From Deltaproteobacteria bacterium (GTDB lineage: Bacteria; Desulfobacterota; Desulfobacteria; C00003060; C00003106), in contig JAFDAE010000097.1 in the NCBI GenBank assembly GCA_019314005.1, forward strand, positions 1 to 7,677: 7,677 nucleotides of DNA, written 5' to 3'. Below the pieces are notes generated by a model. The model was not told the DNA's origin. It ran no database searches and was given only the letters and a program-made list of their open reading frames with translations. The position numbers and the translations under genes are program-made. This document shows positions 1 to 4,905 of the stretch, in pieces; within the stretch, counting starts at the first letter, position 1, and each line of letters opens with the position of its first letter.

Positions 1-426
1 GTCTCAGATCCGAACCTCAGGGACAAGGTGTTTGAGGCATTGAAATGGGCCGCGTACATTGCGCCCGATGGGACTCCCAAGGAAGGGGAAAAACCGACCG
101 CCTATATTATTATTGTGGTAAACAACAAGCACAAGATGGCGGATTGTGCGCGCGATGTCGGGGCTGCCGCTGAGAATATCATTCTGACAGCCCTTGAAGA
201 AGGGATCGGGAGTTGCTGGCTCAGATCAGTCGATCGCAAAAAAGTATGCGACATGTTTCAACTCCCGGAGCATATAGAGGTGGATTCGGTGCTCGCCCTA
301 GGCTATCCCGGGGAGTCCCCTGTGATGGTGGAGATGACCGATAGCATAAAGTACTGGAGAAAAGACGGAGTTCATTACGTGCCAAAACGTCGATTAGATG
401 ATATAGTACATGTTAATAGATATTGA
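1..426 (+). CDS. Nitroreductase-family flavoprotein, 3' part (5' end outside window)
   Basis: The frame is open from base 1 to the TGA at 424-426, giving 141 residues with no start in view. The GTG at 28 is only an internal valine codon, since coding sense continues upstream of it (VSDPNLRDKVFEAL, typical of the family after the FMN-binding N-terminal half). Family signs seen are the stretch DVGAAAENIILTALEEGIGS, then CWLRS, LPEHIEV and LALGYPGESP, which form the FMN/dimer half of nitroreductase-like NAD(P)H-dependent flavoenzymes. The tail (KYWRKDGVHYVPKRRLDDIVH) matches the C-terminus of a subgroup common in anaerobes. The family reduces nitro, quinone or other electron-poor substrates using FMN; the physiological substrate here cannot be told. 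The catalytic N-terminal part is missing, so activity cannot be judged. It is separated from the next gene by 277 nt of repeats, so it is probably transcribed separately. Confidence 0.88.
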   Translation, partial: VSDPNLRDKVFEALKWAAYIAPDGTPKEGEKPTAYIIIVVNNKHKMADCARDVGAAAENIILTALEEGIGSCWLRSVDRKKVCDMFQLPEHIEVDSVLALGYPGESPVMVEMTDSIKYWRKDGVHYVPKRRLDDIVHVNRY

Positions 427-454
427 GGAATTGGCCATGCTTATCCTGAACCAT

Positions 455-629
455 GAAATTCGAAATCCGAAGCACGAAATTCGAAACAAATTCAAATGAC
501 CAAAATACAAAATTCAAAACAAAAAAGTCGAGGGATTGACGTTTTGAACATTTGGTATTTGAATTTCGGATTTGTTGAGCGCTGACGCTTCACTGCGTGC
601 CGGATTTCGATATTCGATATTCGGATTTA
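455..629. repeat. Large imperfect inverted repeat, copy A (interspersed intergenic element)
   Basis: The left arm (about 455-520) is built from GAAATTCGAAATCCGAA-like words followed by CAAATGACCAAAATACAAA and ATTCAAAAC. The right arm (541-629) reads back as its imperfect complement: GTTTTGAACATTTGGTATTT, GAATTTCGGATTTG and TTCGATATTCGGATTT. The arms could pair into a long stem around a roughly 20-nt loop (521-540). A second copy lies at 2233-2396 with the same order of words. Copy A differs by a 24-nt piece at 577-600. I saw no transposase or clear target-site duplication. The words resemble an intergenic repeat I remember from Desulfobacterota and sediment genomes; that link is from memory. 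It may act as an mRNA-end or transcript-stabilising hairpin, or be a non-autonomous mobile element. Confidence 0.8.
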
Positions 630-656
630 TGCCCTTCCAAAGGCAGGATACCAAAA

Positions 657-688
657 ATTCCTCAATCCCTTAATTCCTAAATTCCCAA
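657..688. repeat. 8-bp tandem repeat, four units (ATTCCTNA-like)
   Basis: Four adjacent 8-nt units read ATTCCTCA, ATCCCTTA, ATTCCTAA and ATTCCCAA. The array ends 4 nt before the Shine-Dalgarno sequence of the ferredoxin gene, so it is in that gene's leader or promoter region. Unit number might vary by slippage between strains (inference). Confidence 0.7.
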
Positions 689-703
689 TGATAGGAGCGT
701 ATC

Positions 704-1129
704 ATGTATTCTAAAATGCTTTTTCTCAGGTTTGACAAGAACAGTGTTGATAAACCCATTGTCTGGCATTTGGTAAAGGACTACGACCTGAGTTTTAATA
801 TACTTAAAGCTACCATTCTCCCCAGGAAAGAAGGTATCCTGGTGTTGGAACTCACAGGGCACAGGAAAAATTTCAACAAGGGGGTCAAGTTCCTTAGAGA
901 TCAAGGCGTACATGTCCAGACCATGGGCCAGGACATAAAGCGGAATAAAAAGAAATGTTACCACTGCGGCGCCTGCACAGCGGTCTGCCCTACGGGCGCG
1001 CTTTGGATCAAGCGCCCGGAGATGGAGATTGTATTTGACAAAAAAAAATGCAGCGCCTGTGAACTGTGCGTTCCTGCGTGCCCCCCGCGTGCCATGGAAG
1101 TCCGCGTGATGGAAAAGTTGTTAATGTAG
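704..1129 (+). CDS. NIL-domain protein with two [4Fe-4S] ferredoxin motifs
   Basis: This 141-residue cytoplasmic protein has no signal peptide or membrane segment. Residues 1-75 fit a NIL domain, the small ACT-like fold also found at the C-terminus of methionine ABC-transporter ATPases. Residues 85-95 (C85, C88, C91, C95) and 116-126 (C116, C119, C122, C126) are two CxxCxxCxxxCP motifs, each expected to bind one [4Fe-4S] cluster. ATG 704 is supported by AGGAG at 693-697 with 6 nt spacing. NIL-ferredoxins of this layout have been genetically linked to homocysteine synthesis from sulfide in anaerobes together with a COG1900 (DUF39) protein; that partner is not in this window. Here the gene ends 2 nt before mnmA, so co-translation and a role in electron or sulfur transfer to MnmA are plausible but unproven. 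A general low-potential electron carrier is the alternative. Confidence 0.9.
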   Translation: MYSKMLFLRFDKNSVDKPIVWHLVKDYDLSFNILKATILPRKEGILVLELTGHRKNFNKGVKFLRDQGVHVQTMGQDIKRNKKKCYHCGACTAVCPTGALWIKRPEMEIVFDKKKCSACELCVPACPPRAMEVRVMEKLLM

Positions 1130-1131
1130 CT

Positions 1132-2220
1132 ATGAAACGTTTAGCCATAGCCCTAAGCGGCGGAGTTGACTCTCTGGTCGCCGCCGCCTTGTTAAAAAGA
1201 GAAAACAGTAACGTTATAGGCATCCATTTTAGAACAGGCTTTGAAAAAAAATCTTCTGATCTAAAAAACCTCCCGGATACTTCTCTTGAGTCTCGCTTAA
1301 AGGCCGCTGCAGATGCCTTAAATATCCCGCTTGTGTTTGTAGACATCTCTGAACGATTTCGCGCTGATGTGGTCCGCAATTTCCTCAGTGAATATCAAAA
1401 CGGCCGTACACCAAATCCCTGCATGGTCTGCAACAGATGCATCAAGTTCGGAGAGCTCCTGGACAGGGCACGCGAGCTGGGAGCAAAGTATTTGGCTACC
1501 GGCCATTATGCGAGGCTTGTCCAGGGTACTCTTGGAAGATTTCAACTGTTGCGGGGTATCGACCCCAACAAGGACCAATCATATTTTCTCGCCCTCCTTA
1601 CGCAGGACCAACTCAAGTCCGCCTGTTTCCCGCTCGGCGGCTATACCAAGGAGGATGTGAGAAAGATGGCAGAGAGGTTCAATATAGCCCCCCTTGTAGA
1701 GGAAGAGAGTCAGGAGATCTGTTTCATCGAGGGAAACGACTATCCCCGCTTCCTGAAAAAGGAAGGGATACATGGTGATCCCGGGCCTATAGTCGACCAA
1801 ACCGGCAAGGCGCTCGGAACTCATCAGGGACTCTTTGCTTATACCATAGGGCAACGACGAGGCATTGGGATACCGGCCGCGGAACCCTATTATGTTATTC
1901 GTATAGATATAGAGAAGAATCAGCTTGTTGTGGGGAATAAATCCGACCTCTATTCCGCTGAATGTGAAGTTGAGGGAATAAACTGGATTGCGCTACCGCC
2001 GGACGGCCCAATCAAGGTTGAGACTCGTATCCGGTACAGGCATAAGGAAGCGCCATCTACATTAATACCAACGGAGAATAACAAAGCCATTGTACGATTC
2101 GACAGCCCGCAGGAGGCTGTGACACCAGGCCAGGGCGCGGTCTTCTATCAAGGGGACAAGGTAATAGGAGGAGGATGGATTCGTAAGGCAATAATTCACC
2201 GCAAAGACACAAAGGAATAA
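1132..2220 (+). CDS. mnmA: tRNA-specific 2-thiouridylase MnmA
   Basis: MnmA activates C2 of U34 with ATP and inserts sulfur to make s2U34 in tRNAs for Lys, Glu and Gln. The 362-residue product is close to the family length (about 360-370). It shows the PP-loop SGGVDS (9-14), GRTPNP (91-96), GHYARL (124-129), KDQSYFL (148-154), SQEICFI (193-199) and YTIGQRRGIGIP (237-248), followed by the C-terminal beta-barrel region. The catalytic cysteines are expected to be C100 and C197. Where the classical enzyme has DxxC, this one has C97-x2-C100-x2-C103, so an Fe-S-bound form is possible. ATG 1132 was chosen because MKRLAIALSGG is the family N-terminus. The open frame runs upstream to 1066, but that part overlaps the ferredoxin gene and lacks family likeness. 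The start lies 2 nt after the ferredoxin stop, with GGAAAAG (1111-1117) as a weak, rather distant ribosome site, suggesting translational coupling. Confidence 0.94.
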   Translation: MKRLAIALSGGVDSLVAAALLKRENSNVIGIHFRTGFEKKSSDLKNLPDTSLESRLKAAADALNIPLVFVDISERFRADVVRNFLSEYQNGRTPNPCMVCNRCIKFGELLDRARELGAKYLATGHYARLVQGTLGRFQLLRGIDPNKDQSYFLALLTQDQLKSACFPLGGYTKEDVRKMAERFNIAPLVEEESQEICFIEGNDYPRFLKKEGIHGDPGPIVDQTGKALGTHQGLFAYTIGQRRGIGIPAAEPYYVIRIDIEKNQLVVGNKSDLYSAECEVEGINWIALPPDGPIKVETRIRYRHKEAPSTLIPTENNKAIVRFDSPQEAVTPGQGAVFYQGDKVIGGGWIRKAIIHRKDTKE

Positions 2221-2232
2221 GAGAGGTTAATA

Positions 2233-2396
2233 AATTCGAAATCCGAAACACGAAATCCGAAATCCGAAACAAATACAAATGACCAAAATACAAAATTCAA
2301 AACAAAGAATTAGAGGCATCGAGAATTAATGTTTTAAACATTTGATATTTGAATTTCGGATTTGTTTCGGATTTCGATATTCGACATTCGGATTTA
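2233..2396. repeat. Large imperfect inverted repeat, copy B
   Basis: Same element as 455-629. The left arm (2233-2304) holds repeated GAAATCCGAAA words, then CAAATGACCAAAATACAAAA and TTCAAAAC. The right arm (2331-2396) holds GTTTTAAACATTTGATATTT, GAATTTCGGATTTGTTTCGG and ATTTCGATATTCGACATTCG. A roughly 26-nt loop (2305-2330) separates the arms. It starts about 12 nt after the mnmA stop and ends 20 nt before the mtaB start, so it fills nearly the whole gap between these same-strand genes. It could end or stabilise the mnmA transcript. No T-tract typical of an intrinsic terminator follows it. Confidence 0.82.
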
Positions 2397-2416
2397 CCCC
2401 CCTAATGGAATATCGT

Positions 2417-3721
2417 ATGAAACGGTTTAATATAATCACTCTCGGCTGCAAGGTAAACCAGTACGAATCAGCCTCTATAATGGAAGAGATGAATCGATTG
2501 GGATGGAAAGCTGTCTCCAAGCATTCCCCTGTCGACCTTTGCATAATCAATACTTGCACGGTAACCCAAAAGGCATCCATGCAGTCCCGCCAGGCAATGC
2601 GGCAGGCGATTAAATCGAACCCAAACGCAGTCATTATCGTAACCGGCTGCTATGCCCAGGTGGCTCCTGAAGAGATTGGCGCGATTGCCGGTGTAGACTA
2701 TATCATAGGGCATTACAAGAAACCACAAATCGCAAAGATAGCAGATGGACTAAAACATTGCGATTCACCTATGGTTGACGTACAAGACATAAAGCTCCAC
2801 TTCCCCCTTCAGGATATGCCTGTCTCACACTTTGCAGGCAGGACCCGTCCGTTTCTCAAGATTCAGGATGGTTGCAATGCCTTCTGCTCTTATTGCATTG
2901 TCCCATATGCACGCGGCAGGAGCAGCAGTCTACCTCCGGAAACACTTTTGGAGCGCATAAAAGAAATGTCTGACAAAGGTTACCGGGAAGTGGTCCTGAC
3001 TGGAATTCACCTGGGAAAGTATGGGTTGGATCTCACCCCTGCTACAGATATCTTGCAAGTCTTAAAGAGAATCGAGTCATCCCCCGTGAATCTAAGAGTA
3101 CGCCTTAGTTCCATAGAGCCAACGGAAATATCAGACGATTTGATCGACTTTATAGCGAGTTCGAAAAAAGTTTGTCATCACCTCCACATTCCTCTTCAGA
3201 GCGGAGACGACAGAATTCTGAAACGGATGAACCGAAGATATTCCTCACAATTCTACAAGGACTTAATTGCAAAACTTAATCTGCGAATCCCTGACATTGG
3301 AATCGGTGTGGACGTATTGGTGGGGTTCCCCGGGGAAAGTGACGGATGTTTTGCAAACACTATGTCATTGATTCAGGACCTTCCTGTCTCATATTTGCAT
3401 ATATTCCCATTTTCAAGACGTCTTGGGACTCCGGCTTATGATTTTAGCGATCAGATCCCATCTAAAATCATTAAGCAACGGTGCATGGCATTAAAAGGAT
3501 TGGATGAGGAAAAGCGAAAGGCCTTTTATAGTCGCTTCATGGGTCAAAAGGTATCGATGCTGGTAGAAGAAACCCCGGATCGAATGACCGGCAGGTTAAA
3601 AGGCCTGACCGGCAACTATATTCCTGTGGTCTTGGAGGGTAAAACAGACAGATTAAACAGGCTAACCAGAGTAAGGCTCATGCGCCTTGAAGACAAAAAA
3701 GTTATTGGGTCCCAATCATAA
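2417..3721 (+). CDS. mtaB: tRNA N6-threonylcarbamoyladenosine (t6A37) methylthiotransferase MtaB
   Basis: MtaB is a radical-SAM enzyme with two [4Fe-4S] clusters that adds a methylthio group to C2 of t6A37, giving ms2t6A in ANN-decoding tRNAs. The 434-residue product has the N-terminal MTTase domain with cluster cysteines C11, C47 and C78 (LGCKVNQYES, NTCTVT, VTGCYAQ), the radical-SAM CxxxCxxC at C153, C157 and C160 (QDGCNAFCSYCIVPYARG), and a C-terminal TRAM-like RNA-binding region from about 370. LGCKVNQYES is the MtaB signature and separates it from MiaB and RimO. ATG 2417 is preferred: GGA (2407-2409) lies 7 nt upstream and the protein starts at MKRFNIITLGC as in the family. ATG 2405 has no ribosome site, and the longer open frame from 2342 is encoded by the repeat. 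With mnmA it forms a small tRNA anticodon-loop modification group. Confidence 0.94.
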   Translation: MKRFNIITLGCKVNQYESASIMEEMNRLGWKAVSKHSPVDLCIINTCTVTQKASMQSRQAMRQAIKSNPNAVIIVTGCYAQVAPEEIGAIAGVDYIIGHYKKPQIAKIADGLKHCDSPMVDVQDIKLHFPLQDMPVSHFAGRTRPFLKIQDGCNAFCSYCIVPYARGRSSSLPPETLLERIKEMSDKGYREVVLTGIHLGKYGLDLTPATDILQVLKRIESSPVNLRVRLSSIEPTEISDDLIDFIASSKKVCHHLHIPLQSGDDRILKRMNRRYSSQFYKDLIAKLNLRIPDIGIGVDVLVGFPGESDGCFANTMSLIQDLPVSYLHIFPFSRRLGTPAYDFSDQIPSKIIKQRCMALKGLDEEKRKAFYSRFMGQKVSMLVEETPDRMTGRLKGLTGNYIPVVLEGKTDRLNRLTRVRLMRLEDKKVIGSQS

Positions 3722-3732
3722 CACGATAGGCC

Positions 3733-4617
3733 TTATTCGCCATAAAAAACAATTCCGTTCCCCCCATTTCGTTTGCACTTATAAAGGGCGTCATCGGCCT
3801 GTCGTATCAGGTTGTTAACGTTGTCGGTCACGTCTTTGCCAATATCTTCCAACTTGGAGATCCCGATACTCAATGAGGTTGGCGCAAAGTTTCTGCGTTC
3901 GTAATGTTTAAGAAGCCTATTTGCAATATCTTTGCACTGTTTTTTATTTGCCTGGGGAATAATAAGGGCAAATTCATCACCGCCGTAACGATATCCCACA
4001 TCCACATCCTTCCTGGTCGACTCCGCGACAACTTCTCCTATTGCGATTAGCACCACGTCTCCTGCCTGGTGGCCATATTGATCATTATAGTCTTTAAACC
4101 TATCTATATCACACAACACTAAAAAAAGATTATATTGCTGACGTAGCGCCCTGCCAACCTCCTCGCTTAATCGTAGATCAAAGCTCCTTCTGTTATTCAT
4201 GTCGGTCAACCCATCCTTCATAGAAAGCCGGGTCAACTCCATCTTTAAGCTGCGTTCACGTATAATTCTGTTCAACTTTGCTTGCAATTCATTCATGTGA
4301 AAAGGTTTTGTTATAAAATCAGAAGCGCCTACCTCAATCAGGTCGGTATACTGATATTTGTTGTTATGAGCTGTAATTGCAATTGTATCCACCTCCGGAT
4401 ATTCCTTTGTTAACTCGCGGATAAGGTCCATTCCATTCATCTTTGGCATTTCAAGGTCGGCAATGACTATAGTAAAAGAACCTTTCTTAAATTTTTCAAG
4501 GGCTTGCAATCCATCTTGCGCAACTTCGCAATCATAACCAAACCCTGTCACCATTTCAGATAATACGTTCAGGATTCCTGGTTCATCATCTACGCATAAT
4601 ATATTTTGTCGTTTCAT
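3733..4617 (-). CDS. Response regulator with GGDEF output (probable diguanylate cyclase)
   Basis: The 294-residue soluble protein has a receiver domain (about 5-120) with the acidic pocket D10/D11, phospho-acceptor D54 in ADLEMPKMNG, and the switch residues T82 and K104. A short helical linker (about 118-134) joins it to a GGDEF domain (about 135-294) with DGLTDMNNRRSF, the metal/GTP region CDIDRFKDYNDQYGH (169-183) and an intact active site RYGGDEF (210-216). It should therefore make c-di-GMP from two GTP once phosphorylated by a histidine kinase, which is not in this window. The layout is like PleD/WspR but with a single receiver. The expected inhibitory RxxD is shifted: K203 occupies the arginine position and R202 is one residue early, so feedback inhibition may be weak. 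AAGG lies 8 nt before the ATG. The gene converges on mtaB with an 11-bp gap and no obvious terminator hairpin. Confidence 0.93.
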   Translation of the reverse strand: MKRQNILCVDDEPGILNVLSEMVTGFGYDCEVAQDGLQALEKFKKGSFTIVIADLEMPKMNGMDLIRELTKEYPEVDTIAITAHNNKYQYTDLIEVGASDFITKPFHMNELQAKLNRIIRERSLKMELTRLSMKDGLTDMNNRRSFDLRLSEEVGRALRQQYNLFLVLCDIDRFKDYNDQYGHQAGDVVLIAIGEVVAESTRKDVDVGYRYGGDEFALIIPQANKKQCKDIANRLLKHYERRNFAPTSLSIGISKLEDIGKDVTDNVNNLIRQADDALYKCKRNGGNGIVFYGE

Positions 4618-4640
4618 AAAATCAGCCTTGAAACCTTATT

Positions 4641-4704
4641 AAAAAAGATGATAACAGCTCAGGTTCAAAGTGAACCCTGAACCCTGAGTAGTTACTGTTT
4701 TTTT
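4641..4704. other. Bulged hairpin flanked by A- and T-runs in the divergent intergenic region
   Basis: CTCAGG (4658-4663) is complementary to CCTGAG (4683-4688), and the pairing can be extended by AACAG (4653-4657) with CTGTT (4695-4699) across a 6-nt bulge. GGTTCA (4662-4667) can alternatively pair with TGAACC (4671-4676). A T-run follows at 4698-4704 on the + strand and an A-run lies at 4641-4646, which is a T-run on the - strand. On the - strand this would sit in the leader of the cyclase gene and could be an attenuator or terminator-like element. The GAACCCT word is tandemly doubled (4672-4685), so it may instead be a small repeat. No known riboswitch was recognised. Confidence 0.35.
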
Positions 4705-4730
4705 ATCGCCTCATATGGCAAAAATTGCAA
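4702..4730 (-). promoter_or_regulatory. Possible sigma70-like promoter for the response regulator-GGDEF gene
   Basis: Read on the - strand, TTGCAA (4725-4730) and GATAAA (4702-4707) are separated by 17 nt, each matching four of six consensus bases. Transcription would start near 4695 and run through the hairpin at 4658-4688 before the ATG at 4617. In AT-rich sequence such matches arise by chance, so this is weak. Confidence 0.25.
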
Positions 4731-4774
4731 GGGTAAAGTGAATAATTTCGCAAAAAAGGCTTGTATTGAAAATC

Positions 4775-4804
4775 TTTTCAGAAAGCTCTAAAATGGAATA
4801 TAAT
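4775..4804 (+). promoter_or_regulatory. Probable sigma70-type promoter for the ClpX-like gene and hemB
   Basis: A perfect -10 box TATAAT lies at 4799-4804, with TTTTCA (4775-4780, four of six consensus bases) 18 nt upstream. The start would be near 4811, leaving a leader of about 95 nt. A second, overlapping candidate is TTGAAT (4809-4814), 17 nt, TATATT (4832-4837). The same TTGAAT forms an inverted repeat with ATTCAA (4835-4840), a possible operator. No heat-shock CIRCE element was seen. Confidence 0.5.
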
Positions 4805-4905
4805 AGGGTTGAATTTCTCTTAAAAGATGATTATATTCAATTGTCAAAACCTTTGAGGCAGTTTCAAAAGACTATATTGTATTGAACAAAAAACGGGGTG
4901 GTTGA

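Noticed and set aside
28..426. Complete small nitroreductase starting at GTG 28
   Set aside because: The reading frame and family likeness continue to the window edge, so this is the end of a longer gene rather than a short protein.
455..629. CRISPR array in the AAATCCGAA-rich region
   Set aside because: The repeated words are short, irregularly spaced and arranged as an inverted repeat, with no uniform repeats or spacers and no cas genes.
1066..1131. N-terminal extension of mnmA of 22 residues from a start at 1066
   Set aside because: It overlaps the second cluster motif of the ferredoxin in another frame and has no MnmA likeness; ATG 1132 gives the standard start.
1008..1578. Overlapping reading frames on the - strand and in other + frames within mnmA
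   Set aside because: They are composed of unlikely sequence and are fully covered by a recognisable gene; the same holds for the alternative frames within mtaB and the ClpX-like gene.
2342..2416. N-terminal extension of mtaB of 25 residues starting at 2342
   Set aside because: The extension is encoded by the right arm of repeat copy B, lacks family likeness and a ribosome site; the family N-terminus begins at ATG 2417.
3719..3745. Bidirectional terminator between mtaB and the convergent cyclase gene
   Set aside because: Only a 3-bp GGC/GCC pairing is visible and no T-tract follows, so no terminator can be supported.
4618..4905. c-di-GMP riboswitch upstream of the response regulator-GGDEF gene
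   Set aside because: I could not find the conserved core expected of a GEMM-type aptamer; only a simple bulged hairpin is visible.
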